A DNA stretch of 64,000 bases, from contig CM059622.1 in the NCBI GenBank assembly GCA_030435675.1, positions 16,616,001 to 16,680,000 of the forward strand, in the 5' to 3' direction. A model generated the notes under the pieces. The model searched no databases. It saw only the letters and a program-made list of their open reading frames with translations, and had not been told where the DNA came from. This document shows, piece after piece, positions 1 to 10,932 of this stretch (positions within the stretch are counted from its first letter, which is position 1; every line of letters begins with the position of its first letter). The translations under genes and the position numbers were made by a program. The stretch comes from Steinernema hermaphroditum. Its lineage: Eukaryota; Nematoda; Chromadorea; Rhabditida; Steinernematidae.

Positions 1-690
1 AAGGACCCACGCAAAGTGACGAATCGTGGCGTGACGTAGATAAAAGTAGCACAAAAGAAAACAAGATGTTTTGCACGAGTACCTACGATAGCAAATGAAT
101 GACTCTTCGAGAGACGCCTCGTTAGGATGTTCTTCGACGTCCCAAGGCGGAGTTTACGGTGTTTACGGAATGTGGCGTGATGGCGGTCCTCTTCCGATTC
201 TGCGCAAAAATACGCACTTCCGACCCGATGTTTTGACCGTTAAGAGGAGGTGCCCTTAGGGAAGCCCCTTACGTGCGACTGTTTATCGCCGTTTATGTGG
301 ACTTTGGTTTCGGCGAAAGTTCTGTTTGTTCGATTTATAGAGCGATGTGATAAGAACGGGGTGAGTAAAGCCTTGATTGAACGGAAGGACAAAGAAAAAA
401 TCGTTCCGTTGTTTCGTTCTCATTGCGTATTAATAGCGGGAAGGTGTACCTTTTTTGCCGTGACATTTTTACATCTGCAGATGCATTCACCTTCCGCGCA
501 GAAAAAGGTGTGGTCTGAAAAAGAATATGATGTGGGAGCTACATATGTAATTGCGCCCTTCCATGATCGAATGTTCGACACGATTCGATTTTGAAATATT
601 CACCCTGACAAGCCTATACATGATATGAATTTAAAAACCAAATTTCGAGCGGAGAACTGAGCGAAAATTCCGAAGAAAGTCTATGCGTAT
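1..690. other. no supported gene
   Basis: Open frames here are short, have no recognisable domain and no good splice context. I see no RNA gene and no clear repeat. Confidence 0.5.
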
Positions 691-691
691 C

Positions 692-960
692 CTATCAGGA
701 TGCTCAACTTTTAGGGTTCGCAGGGACAAGTCTGTTCAGATTGGGGAAAACCTATAAGGAAAGAAATAACAGAATGAGTGTGATCCTGGCAGAGGCTCGG
801 TCGTGCGACCGATTGGGCCGGCTGACGGATCAACTGATGCATCCTGCCAGGATGCTCAACTCTAAGGGTTCGCGGGGACAAGTCCGTTCGGGTATGAGGA
901 AAGGGCTGACCGAATGCGCGTGCATCTGGCAGAGGTGGTCGTGTGACTGGTTCAACCGGA
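692..960. repeat. divergent tandem duplication, period about 153 bp
   Basis: A block beginning near 695 (ATCAGGATGCTCAACTTTTA, then GGGTTCGCAGGGACAAG) recurs near 848 with a few substitutions. The material between (CTGGCAGAGG..TCGTG..ACCG) also recurs near 930. Two diverged tandem copies; no coding meaning is apparent. Confidence 0.65.
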
Positions 961-1065
961 TTGGCTTATTGACCAGCAGATCCGATCCAGCCGATTGTCT
1001 CTGCTTCTTGGAATCCCAGTTCAAGAGGAACAAAAAACCTCAGGATTGTCGAATCAATCGGTGTT

Positions 1066-1270
1066 TTTTTCGAATTAAAATATTCGACGAAGACAGCCCT
1101 GAGGAAGCAGGAGTCAGAGCCGGCGCGACTCACTTGGAGAGCCGCCTCTGACTCCAGTTCCGAATTCAAATATTCGAAGACTTGCAGGACAACCCTAATA
1201 GCACAGGAATCAGAGCCGAATCGGCTCACTTGGCGAGCCAGTTCGAGCTGATCCCGAGTCCGAGCGGACT
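1066..1270. repeat. diverged tandem pair of a GAGTC-rich unit, about 95 bp
   Basis: Two units start with CGAATTMAAATATTCGA (1068 and 1158), each followed by a CAGAGCC..CTCACTTGG..GAGCC core. They are rich in GAGTC/GACTC words, like the hAT-like MITEs near 7.9 and 12.6 kb, so they may be remnants of the same element class. Confidence 0.5.
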
Positions 1271-2316
1271 GGAGCTGTCATATTTTGCACCGCTAAGGAA
1301 TCACTTTGTACACTTATGTCAATTGCTAGTATTCTCAAAGAACGAAGATGATAAGAGACAAAGGGCGACGGAAAAGAGCGCATCTGGCTTTCTTTGATAG
1401 TCTGCGGTCTCCTCTCGAACACTCGGAATTGCTTCCAGTATAAAACAGCGACATGGCCTGTAGCCTATTTTTGCTGATTTTGGGTATAAAAGGAGGAATG
1501 AAGGGAACCAATCATACATATTGTGAACGCTACGTTGATAAATGTAAATGTAAAGGTGGGAATGAATGAGCATGAGTGCAATGCGCCTGAGCTCATTACA
1601 TGCGGGATGGTTTTTTTTACTTTAAAAACCATCATATTTCAACGGGAGTTCATCACTTCAAAACATAACGAGCTATTGACATTAGGTCAATTCGATCACT
1701 AACGGTTAAATTCCAACCATCCCCCTAACTTATCGCAAAAAGGATTATTCCGCGGTCCTTTCAGGGACAATAAAATCCGGCCAGCTGTTACGGAGGGAAT
1801 TAAAATAGCAGTGCACGTCAAAACACCATCAGTTGATCAGTACGACTACAAATAAATAGCTGTTTTTCGGTGATCAGGGGACTACTCTGCTAGACTACAA
1901 AACTATTCGCCATTTGCCATGTAGTTAATCAAACAGGACAATTAGGATGGTTGCTCTTTGATGCCATCGCAAATGGAAAAGTGAGGCTTGAAGATCGTGC
2001 AGAATCTTAAGAAACCAAAATCCGCGAAAGCAGACTTGAAAACACATTAGTGACTTGTGTTTTTCGGCTTTTATCGGCAACGTCAAACATGCTGAGTCAA
2101 CGGCTTAAAGTGCACACCATGAATGGGAGCAAACAAGTTCAGAGAACGTGGTGATTGACTGAGAGAGAGTTTGATATATATAGCTTCTCGGTACCCACTC
2201 GGAAAGGCGCTAATGAGCCATTTCTCGACGAAGGTATTACGTATGACATGCAAGAACACGTACGTCAGAGGAATTCTTTGCATTTCCGATGACTTTTCTA
2301 CGTCACAGAGAAAAGG
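1271..2316. other. no supported gene
   Basis: AT-rich non-coding sequence. No frame with coding character, tRNA or clear repeat was seen. Confidence 0.5.
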
Positions 2317-2655
2317 CCTATCCCTATCCCTATCCCTATCCCTATCCCTATCCCTATCCCTATCCCTATCCCTATCCCTATCCCTATCCCTATCCCTATC
2401 CCTATCCCTATCCCTATCCCTATCCCTATCCCTATCCCTATCCCTATCCCTATCCCTATCCCTATCCCTATCCCTATCCCTATCCCTATCCCTATCCCTA
2501 TCCCTATCCCTATCCCTATCCCTATCCCTATCCCTATCCCTATCCCTATCCCTATCCCTATCCCTATCCCTATCCCTATCCCTATCCCTATCCCTATCCC
2601 TATCCCTATCCCTATCCCTATCCCTATCCCTATCCCTATCCCTATCCCTATCCCT
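2317..2655. repeat. perfect (CCTATC)n hexanucleotide array, about 56 copies
   Basis: An uninterrupted array of CCTATC (GATAGG on the other strand) with no visible substitution. The unit differs by one base from the common animal telomere hexamer (CCCTAT versus CCCTAA). The period of six leaves frames open on both strands, giving artificial Pro-Tyr, Leu-Ser and Arg-Asp reading frames that are not genes. The complementary strand has GGG every six bases and could form G-quadruplexes. The lack of decay points to recent expansion or active homogenisation. Confidence 0.97.
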
Positions 2656-3744
2656 TGGCCACCAAAGCAAGTCCTACTTTACAGAACCAGCCGGACGATT
2701 AAGGCCTTTTGGCGAGTGAATTCCCACGCAATCCTAAAAACACTCGAGGGTGCATTGGTGCGAGAGCGCGTCCGCCGCCAATTAGCGCCTTCCGCATCCA
2801 TTATTCATGAAAAGCCGCTTCATAGTCTGTCGTCACGTAGTTGGAAACATTAATCTCTCTGAAAACGTCTGTACGACTAATAGACTTATTCCAGAGTTCA
2901 AAAAGTGCCTGCCCGAGGGCGAGAGGGTCAGCTGTGAGCTCGAACAGAGCGATCTGATTCGAATTGATAAACGATGTTTTCGTGTTCCAGAAACGAAGGA
3001 AAAATACTTTTTGGTCTATAACGCAGTGATCGTCTAAATCACCCTTTCAGGGATCCTTGTTCAGGGGTTGAGGGGGTGCTTGAAGAGCACCATATCGAAA
3101 GGATGACCTAGAACTACCAAAAGTCATCTAGCAAACAAATGTAAAAACGGGTGCAAAAAGAAACTCATCATTGAGTCTTACGGTCCGAATTCCGATTATA
3201 ATAACTGATAATTGACTGCGAAAACGCTGAAAACGGCTGGGAATGACTCAGAGAAGCCACTTAGAACAAATGAATCCAAGGAACAAAGCTTCCGGGCGTC
3301 TCTATTCCATTCACTTTGGAAGTCATTTGGAGTAATGCGATCCACAATGATCGATGGTGATATTGACTTAGTTTGCGAAAGTAACGCGACGGAAGACGGC
3401 CCTTTTGTTTTGAGTGAATCCATTAGCTTTTAGGGAACAATAGCTCGAACCACTGAAAACAGGGGAACACCACAACCAAAAGGTGCAAATCGAGTCTTAG
3501 ATATAAAAAGATGTTTGTTTTGCAACAAAATAGTAAAATAAAAAAGGACTATCCTGTTCTTTCAACCTTTGAATTCGGCTTTTGGACAACAGCAAAGCTG
3601 AAGTAACGTTTTTTTTCTGTTCGCACGGGATCGATAGCACTCGATCATTAGAGGACTAGCCCGTTTCAGATAGCCGACAAAGTCAGATTCAGAGAGATTC
3701 AGTCATTCGAGGAGCGGTCGGTTTCCGACAACAGACAAAATGAG
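2656..3744. other. no supported gene
   Basis: A 76-codon frame (2807-3037, +) has no recognisable motif and no convincing splice context. The rest is non-coding. Confidence 0.45.
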
Positions 3745-3815
3745 GACTGAAACCGGCGTCGAACCCACTCTGACCGATTACAAATCCAGCACGTTCGCAA
3801 CAAGCCAAGCAGACA
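3745..3815 (-). repeat. tRNA-derived SINE-like remnant, copy 1
   Basis: On the minus strand an A-box-like TTGGCTTGTTGCGAACG is followed by a B-box-like GGGTTCGACGCC (plus 3755-3766), the internal promoter layout of a tRNA. No clover-leaf forms. The B-box half matches 59150-59210, so this looks like a dispersed SINE family rather than a tRNA gene. Confidence 0.4.
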
Positions 3816-4584
3816 GTTAAGGAGACTATTCCTTTTTGGCTAAACGATCCATTTGCTGTTTGTTAAATAAAGTGTTAAAATGCATGCAAAGGAATATGTG
3901 TCGGTTGTGGAAGTTAAGGTGATCGATAGTGTTGATTTGCAGCAGTGATTGCGCCACCCAAAGGGTGAAGTGTGTTAAAAATTCATAGAAATTGCAGAAA
4001 CGAGAAATAGAAAAATTGAAATCCGATATGAGTGTGAGATAAACGAGTGCGCCAGTCGTCGAAAAAGTGTAATGTGATCCAGAAGGAGACAGATTATGTT
4101 CTCCAGATGAGTCATTTGTCTTCAAGAAGTAAAAAGAGTAGGCGGTAAATCACATCAAAGTTGGAGTCTCCAGTCTTACGGAAGAACTTCAATCTGTTGA
4201 CATGGTGAAGATAGAGATTGGAGATTCCAGATATGTATTCCGTGCGGTAAAAAACCATAAAGTGAAATCTCTGGAAATGCATTTGCTGATCCATTTTTTT
4301 TGCGGCCAGCCACTTTTCTCAAAACATATCACTTCGAGACGGTGGCTGTTCAGCTGTTGTTCAATCCATCCATCAGTTTAGATGATAAGTTCAAAACAGT
4401 TTTTTTTGCGACGTTGTTCCTGGATCAGTGGAATTAACAGGCCTATATGGGAGTAGTAATTCCCAAAATATCCTCTTTGGGAATATGTGCGAATTGTACC
4501 GGTACGGATCGAACCCTAGAACCGGTGCTTCGCAGTCAGCCAGCATACCGACTGCGCCAATTGCACAAAGGAAGGCAAAGGTGG
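3816..4584. other. no supported gene
   Basis: AT-rich; small minus-strand frames only, none with recognisable similarity. Confidence 0.45.
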
Positions 4585-4785
4585 TATAGTCCATTTTTTT
4601 TTCGAACTCCACAAAAGCGATCAATCACCGCGCGGCGAGACCGAGAATTCGCTCCAGCACATTGAAGAAAGGCAAATATTTCGTGCGTTCGTTCGCTCCT
4701 TTCAATGCGCTAGAGCAAATTCTGGGTCCCACCACGCTGTGATTGATCGCTTTTGTGGAGTTCGAAAAAAATGGACTATATGTAA
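4585..4785. repeat. long imperfect inverted repeat (fold-back)
   Basis: Two arms of about 85-90 bp are reverse complements around a loop of about 30 bp (centre near 4686). The outer 40 bp (TATAGTCCAT.., AAAAGCGATCAATCAC) is nearly perfect and the inner part is about 80 percent matched (GCTCCAGCACATTGAA versus GCTCTAGCGCATTGAA). A transcript would fold into one long hairpin. It could be a fold-back or MITE element or a small-RNA precursor; no flanking duplication was identified. Confidence 0.75.
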
Positions 4786-6170
4786 CTACCGCTCACGAAA
4801 AAATTCCAATAAGTAACTTTTTTCAAACATGTTTCCAAATGGTTTTCTTGGAGAATTGGAAGTCAAATGTAGGCCCACTTATCCTCAAAATTTGAGCTCG
4901 ATGGTCACTTATAACTCCTCTTTGTCTTTCAAAGAAAACATTCGAAAACACGTCAACAGCAAACTCAATCTTACTTTGCCTTGATAATGCTTAAATTCAA
5001 CGTTGTTGCCTTCAATCTCGCTAGACGAAGAAAAAAGAATGCAAAAATGCCAGCACAAGAATGACTCGGAAGCTGTCGTCCCAAAGTGATTGATGGGTCT
5101 GCCAAAAAGAATACTCTGACAGAGCGGAAGTGGCCTGCGAGCTCTCCCGAAGCTAATAAACTTCTTCGCCCGGCTGGAATAAAGTTTCGCGCAAAGATGA
5201 CACAATTAATGAGATATACGATCGTTTCTTTACGAGACCAATAAAACGAACCACTCGACACTTCAGTCGAGTGGATTTAATTGAATGCGCCGCACTTCTC
5301 GAAACTCAAAAATCAAAATTTTAAACCACAATCCATTCCTGCACAGTCACAAACTTTGCGAGAAATCGGATTAAAAGCGAATTCGGCCGAACATCACCAC
5401 GCCTCTTGTGCGTGGGCCCGTTCCAGCGACTCTTAATTTGACCAATTACAGCTCAGTTGTCAATATGAGATGTACTTGCATTGGGCCACTTTTGAAGGAA
5501 ACCAAGGAGGAAGAGACTAATTAAAGGGCTGGAGGAAAGGATGCGAAGGGAGCGGAAGACGGACATGCCCAGGCGCTAACCCCTAGAGAACATCTGTCTC
5601 GTCTCCGTCTGCAAGACGTGTCTATGGGTCGAAGACTGAAAATAATGAAATGATCGTCGGCCGTCTGGGGTTCGGTTATGGTTGTTGGGCTGAACGACAC
5701 TATTGCAAAACACAAGCGACAGATGAGCCTTCTGAATAATGCCCTACTTGTAGGACGAATGAGATGCGATCTAATTACTATCGACACACCAGCACTGGGC
5801 ATCTTCATGTGGAGACGCCCAACAATTCATTGCCTCAATGAAGTGCCGTTTTGATTTCGAGGTCCGATAAAGGTCTAGATGATCCTTTCGGCTGAGGACT
5901 CTGTTCTGTTCTGTTAAGACTGCTTTTGATCGGTCACCGCTTTTTGTCTCGTTGAGGAAACACTAGAAAATGAGAAAATGAGTCTCCAGGGTAGTCAACG
6001 AAGTTTCGCTTAGATGTTCCAGGTATGTGCCTCAATCCGAAAGCTAAGTATGGTAGAGCAGAGATACAAGGGTTGTTCGCGAGGATCGCTATTCAAAACC
6101 TAAGCCATGTATCCTAGGACACTTCTGCTAGGCACTTCTCTCAAATCACACACTCTTCTGTCAATCAGAG
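4786..6170. other. no supported gene
   Basis: No frame has coding character. A 95-codon minus frame at 5521-5808 is Arg/Ser-rich and without motif. Nothing else is recognised before the TATA box of the next gene. Confidence 0.45.
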
Positions 6171-6176
6171 CGATGC

Positions 6177-6183
6177 TATAAAG
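6177..6183 (+). promoter_or_regulatory. TATA box of the cathepsin L-like gene
   Basis: TATAAAG lies about 93 bp upstream of the cathepsin ATG at 6270, which would leave a 5' UTR of about 60 nt. Position and sequence suit a core promoter; there is no experimental support. Confidence 0.5.
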
Positions 6184-6269
6184 TAACGCACTTACGATAA
6201 TCGCATCGCAATTCATCACATCTTCTTCCATAAATACCCCCAGAAAACGGTAGTCATCACAGAACAGCC

Positions 6270-7540
6270 ATGAAGAAACTGTTCCTTTTGTTGTTTGCCG
6301 TAACCACTTTGGCGACTTCCCGATTCGAGCGCGAACATGCAGCTCGTGAACTTATGGAGACGGGTCAAAACGAGTGGATTTCCTTCAAGGCGAAACACAG
6401 TAAGCCAGCATCTCCGGCGATCGATCGTAATAGTGCGAATTTCAGATAAGCGCTACGAAAGCCACCTTCAGGATAAAATCCACAAGAAGCAGTATTTCAA
6501 GGGTGCACTTTTTGTCGAGGAGCACAACGACAAGTACCGTTTTGGCGAGACGTCCTTTTTCGTCCGCCTCAATAGTCTCTCCGACCTGACCTCCTTCGAG
6601 TATAGCCAGCTGAACGGCCTGATAATGGGCCAGAAATCGTCCAAGGGTGTACCTTTCGTTGCACCCTCAAATGCCAAGATCCCTGACTCTCTGGACTGGC
6701 GCGAGCACGGCTACGTCACCGAGGTCAAGAACCAGGGAATGTGCGGAAGTTGCTGGGCTTTCAGTTCTACCGGAGCCCTGGAAGGCCAACACAAACGGGT
6801 CAGCGGAAAGCTTGTGTCCCTTTCGGAGCAGAACCTGATTGATTGCTCCACGTCTTACGGTAACTTTGGCTGTCTTGGAGGATGGATGGACCAGGCCTTC
6901 AAGTATGTGAAAGAAAACGGAGGCATCGACACGGAAGCGAGCTATCCTTATGTTGGAGACTTCAGTACTAACTGCACTTTCAAGAACAGGACGGTCGGAG
7001 CCACCGACGACGGATTCGTTGATCTGCCGTCTGGAGACGAAGAAGCTCTAAAGGTCGCTGTGGCTACGATAGGCCCCGTCTCTGTAGCAATCGACGCTGG
7101 CCAGGACAGCTTCAGGATGTACGCAGGGGGTGAGTTCAAGCCAATCTACGATCCTCATTTCAACATGACCCTATTTAGGCGTCTACTACGACGAGAAATG
7201 CAGCTCGAAGCACCTCAATCATGGAGTGCTTGTCGTAGGATACGGTACTGATCCTGTAGGAGGCGAGTACTGGTTGGTGAAGAACAGCTGGGGAGAAGAT
7301 TGGGGCGAAAAGGGATACATCAAGATGGCCCGGAACCGCAACAATCACTGTGGAATCGCTCGCAACGCCAGCTATCCGATCGTTTCGAAGAAAACCAATG
7401 AGATGAAGGAAGCCACGATTGATTACGATCTAACTTTCCGCTTTTCTCTGACCTTCGACGAGATCAGGATCGTCGTTGCTCTCGGCTTTATGATGACGGT
7501 CATCGCGATTCTGTCTTGTGTGGTGAGGTGCTGTTCCTAA
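6270..7540 (+). CDS. cathepsin L-like cysteine protease with C-terminal membrane anchor
   Basis: Exons are 6270-6399, 6446-7129 and 7179-7540 (introns 46 and 49 bp), giving 391 residues in one consistent frame. The ATG opens a signal peptide ([17 protein letters not shown]). An I29-type propeptide follows, then a papain-fold domain from about residue 118. The catalytic set is intact: Gln in [13 protein letters not shown], Cys146, His286 in [11 protein letters not shown] and Asn307 in YWLVKNSWG. Cathepsin L enzymes normally end soon after the SYPIV motif. Here about 55 residues follow, with a hydrophobic segment near 365-385 ([21 protein letters not shown]) and a tiny RCCS tail, predicting a type I membrane-anchored protease with possible palmitoylation at the CC. 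It probably acts in the endolysosome or at the cell surface. The family assignment is secure; the anchor is a prediction. Confidence 0.94.
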
Positions 7541-7605
7541 TTTTGAGATGATTAAGACTTATGCTCCGTGCTTTGGATAATGTAAATTTTCTCCGCTTTA
7601 CTGAG

Positions 7606-7611
7606 AATAAA
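7606..7611 (+). promoter_or_regulatory. AATAAA polyadenylation signal of the cathepsin gene
   Basis: A canonical AATAAA lies 66 nt after the cathepsin stop codon. Confidence 0.7.
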
Positions 7612-7674
7612 CACATGAATTGCGTGTGCAGTAGTAATAGAACAGACCAGAAGCAAAAAGACCTGAATTCATCC

Positions 7675-7725
7675 AACGGAGATCGAACCTGGATGTCAAA
7701 AATACGCACGCTAATTGAGCCACAA
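7675..7725 (-). repeat. tRNA-derived SINE-like remnant
   Basis: On the minus strand GTGGCTCAATTAGCGTGCG (A-box-like) is followed 20 bp later by CCAGGTTCGATCTCCG (B-box-like). The stems do not pair as a tRNA, so this is a decayed tRNA or SINE head. Confidence 0.4.
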
Positions 7726-7896
7726 CATCGTTATCTCCCGATCGAAAGATGCGCGGCTCTTGACTCAAGACCTTTGACACGAAGTCCCTAAGAATTTCGA
7801 CTTTTCTACTGTAGCTCTATGACAGCAATGTAGGCAGCCTGAACACTGGACTGCCGAGAACATGCTTAGCAAAGTGGTAGTGTGTTCGATTGGGAG

Positions 7897-8267
7897 CAGG
7901 GCTGAGCGAGAGTCGAGACGAGAGTGCCGAATTTGGATGCTTTTGTCACACATACAGTGCGATTTTCGCTATAAATCTTGAGGACCACAAGCGAGTTACC
8001 TATGCTCCTCTTGGATCGAGTCCGAGTTCAACTCGGAGTCCACCCTACCCGAACTCGAAGTCCAAACGGAGGAGGACTCGATTTTCGGAACGATTAACAC
8101 TGAAAGTGATGACGAGTAAACGGTAGCAACTGGGAAAACCGTCCACACAGTGTTCGCATGACAAAATTTCAGAATTTTCGTGGTGGGACCAAGGCTACTC
8201 TCGTCTCGCCACTCTCGGCCATTTGTCGAGAGTCGATAGTCGAGAGTCGAGGGTGTACACATCCCTG
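7897..8267 (+). mobile_element. non-autonomous hAT-like MITE, copy 1 (371 bp)
   Basis: The ends are CAGGGCTGAG and, reading inward from the right, CAGGGATGTG, a short CAGGG-type inverted repeat as in hAT elements. They are flanked by ATTGGGAG (7889-7896) and ATTGGAAG (8268-8275), an 8-bp target duplication with one mismatch, the hAT length. The interior is rich in GAGTCCGAGTC words and no transposase is present. A second copy lies inverted at 12603-12991. A stretch reading DESSLGPTTKILKFCH is open in both copies but probably reflects shared ancestry, not a gene. Confidence 0.75.
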
Positions 8268-8275
8268 ATTGGAAG

Positions 8276-8904
8276 GCTAGGAATTAGGGCTCGGTTCTCG
8301 TCGGGGTCGTTGGTTTTTTTTTGCTTGACGTTTTAGGACCATTCTGAGTTTCTACAAGATTCCTTAAAATCTAGATCGCTGTTTCGTCCGTAGAATAGCC
8401 AGCTTAGGTTCTACTTTAATCGTTAGATTGCTTGTTTTCTGTTCGCCTCAATGTTAAATTTGACTGTTCATGAAAGCCATGCCTTCGTGTCGAGAGTCCG
8501 GAGTCTTAACACAAAGTCATGGCCTTTTTGAACAGTCAAGAACAGTCTATACCAGCTTCCGGTCGAAGGTTTGTAGCTCGAAAATCTGCAAAACTGAAGC
8601 GAAACGGATGTCACCAACGTGTTTGTGGGTGCGACCAAAACTGGGTAGAACTCTCGGAAAGTTTTGAGAAAATGTTGTTCTATACCATGACCCTGTTCCT
8701 CTTGTGGAAGACCTGTAGAAATAAGGTTCTTTTCATTATCTTTCAAATATGTCGAACGATTGTTCATCTTCGTTAGATAACAAATCGTCGACGAGAATCA
8801 TCGATGCAAAACGAAAGGTGCAGACAAAGCATCCATCCGCCCAGCACTGACTCAGGCGCCCAAAAGACGTGCTGAAAACGTGACTAGCCACTCAGTCACT
8901 CGAA
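8276..8904. other. no supported gene; upstream region of the protease gene
   Basis: Overlapping small frames on both strands at 8468-8776 have no motif. ACTCAG at 8890-8895, about ten bases before the ATG at 8905, could be a splice or trans-splice acceptor. Confidence 0.4.
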
Positions 8905-10065
8905 ATGAATCTTGCAACGTTGTTCCTTCTGCTCGGCTGCACCTTCGTCGCCGCCAACGATGGGCCTACTTGGGTGGAAATTCACGTCCCTAGGATCAGC
9001 TACCTAGTCGGAGGAACCCCGGCGGAGACGCCCACTTCTCGTCTTGTTGGGCACTCGCGCTATCCCTTCTACGTCTTTCTGCAATACGGATCCTGTAATG
9101 AAAAGCTTTTTCCACTGCAAGAATGAGTCATCCTTTCAGCCAGCTGCGGTGGGAGCATCATCGGGGAGCAATGGGTCCTGACCGCTGCGCACTGTGTGGA
9201 AAGTTTCGGTGTCGAAGACGCATATGTGGTCGTCGGGTTTGGAACAGACGACTCAAGAACTTATACTGTGGAAAACGTTTTTCCCCACGAAGATTTCACA
9301 ATTCTAAACGGTGGTATCCCAAGATACGATATTGCACTGATCAAGGTGTATTCATCACTTGTTCTCCTTCCCTTTATCCCGCTGTATAGACCAAGGAGCT
9401 GATCGAGTTCAACGGGTACGCCAGGCCAATCAGCATTGCCCCTTACTCTCTGGACGAACTAGGAAAAACCTTCACATTGGTGGGGTTCGGACAAATGCGT
9501 AAGTGGAGTGACTGGGTCGCAAAACGAGTCCGGACTCGAAGGGTTTTTGGACATCAAGTCCGGACTCGGTCTTCGTTGGATTTCGGACTCGATCGGCATC
9601 ACTGGCCCCAATTGACTGACCCATCTTTAGCACACCCAGAATGAGACATATTTCAGACCGATTCGAGCAGCATTTCCCCGACGTTCTGCAAAAGATCCAA
9701 GGAGTGGCGCAGCATCCCGCCAGCTGCTGGCTGAGTGATGTGATCGACGTGATGTCGAAGATTTGCTTCCGAGGATACAACGGCGCCACTCAATGTAGTG
9801 GTGACTCGGGAGGGCCACTGTTCCGGAAAGAAAGCGACGGAAGGTTCGTACTGTATGGCATTGTCAGCTACAGAAACAATGTCGACGGAACGTGTCATCC
9901 GGAGTCGAGGGGTGAGAAGGAGCTCTCTCTGACTGACTTGTGTCTCTAGGTATTTTCACCCGTGTCAGCTACTATGCCCGTTGGATCGAGAACGTTACTG
10001 GGGAATGCCACACAGAGGATTGCCGATGGCTTGAACAGGGTCCCGTCGGCATGGATGAGGAATGA
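8905..10065 (+). CDS. secreted chymotrypsin-family (S1A) serine protease
   Basis: Five exons (8905-9094, 9140-9345, 9390-9498, 9657-9911, 9950-10065) join in frame to 291 residues; the introns are 45, 44, 158 and 38 bp. A signal peptide (MNLATLFLLLGCTFVAA) is followed by a propeptide. The activated N-terminus may be L34 (YLVGG) or L47 (SRLVGH); canonical is IVGG. The triad is intact: His81 in LTAAHC, Asp127 in RYDIALIK and Ser219 in CSGDSGGPLF. The residue six before the serine, which sets S1 specificity (Asp in trypsin), is Thr213, so trypsin-like Lys/Arg specificity is unlikely and a chymotrypsin- or elastase-like preference is inferred. A short acidic tail follows the last helix. The long third intron holds GAGTCCGGACTC repeats. 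It sits in a cluster with two papain-family genes, suggesting a digestive or secretory role. Confidence 0.94.
9499..9656 (+). repeat. intronic GAGTCCGGACTC repeats
   Basis: The 158-bp intron contains AGTCCGGACTCG twice and GGACTCGATCGG, related in composition to the hAT-like MITEs nearby. It looks like a small degenerate insertion that lengthened an intron of otherwise about 45 bp. Confidence 0.5.
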
Positions 10066-10129
10066 TGTGATTTGAAGTATGATAATAACAAAAGTAACAA
10101 CGTTGATTCATTATGCCTGGTGCTAGATT

Positions 10130-10135
10130 AATAAA
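10130..10135 (+). promoter_or_regulatory. AATAAA polyadenylation signal of the serine protease gene
   Basis: AATAAA lies 65 nt after the stop codon of the S1 protease. Confidence 0.7.
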
Positions 10136-10893
10136 TCTTGGATGAATAGGTGCTTTCAGTGGACTTTAGATGGACTTTCAGATCGAACATCAGCTCGGAA
10201 GGGACGAATGATGAGCGTTGAAGCCACTTTTGAAGACTTGAAGTGTCTCGTTGTGAGTTTGAACTGTCTGTAGGGACATATTCATCTATTTATGTAGCTG
10301 TAGCCTCTGCAATGTTCAGAGCAATAATGCATCTTAAAAAGGCAACTATAGAAAAGTCTACAAAGGAGAGTGTAGCAGTAGCTTTCCGAGTTCGAGTTCC
10401 AATGGTTGCTGAGGAGGAGAGGCTCTAGCGGTGACACGGGGACACCTTTCAAGTCATCCTTTATGTGGGAGAGCCATCAACCAACAGAACACGAAAAGAG
10501 AAGAAGGGTAAAGGACCTCATACAATGAATACATGGAAAAGATGCCTCGAAGAACTCAGGGGACAACGACGGAAGTAGACGGCCGGACTCGAGCGCAGAG
10601 GGGGGCTGACTGCCCATTGTGGTCGGTGATCGTCGACGTCGGGGTGATAGTCGCGCCCACTAAGCGGCTACAGAGAGCAGCATGCTTTTAAAATGTAGAC
10701 CATTTTCGATAGCTTTCATGGACCACCCTGTAATCCTATATTGGAACGTTCTCATTGATTAGAGTAATCAACATTTCGCTAACCCCCGCCTCGAAGGGAA
10801 ACCTGTGTCCTGTGCGATTTAGGTCAATTGGACCGCGGATGACTTATGATCGGAGAACACTCAAAGACTCCACCAATACCTTGCAATCACAAA
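10136..10893. other. intergenic; no supported gene
   Basis: Between two converging genes. A CpG-rich patch at 10570-10680 has no open frame of note. Confidence 0.5.
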
Positions 10894-10899
10894 TTTATT
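10894..10899 (-). promoter_or_regulatory. AATAAA polyadenylation signal of the pseudoprotease gene
   Basis: TTTATT on the plus strand gives AATAAA on the minus strand, about 35 nt past the stop at 10933. Confidence 0.65.
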
Positions 10900-10932
10900 G
10901 TTATCCAGTGGTGAAGAACAGTTACAGAATCA

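Noticed and set aside
2083..2719. Long Pro-Tyr, Leu-Ser and Arg-Asp open frames
   Set aside because: They are produced by the hexamer array; a period of six cannot create a stop in these frames.
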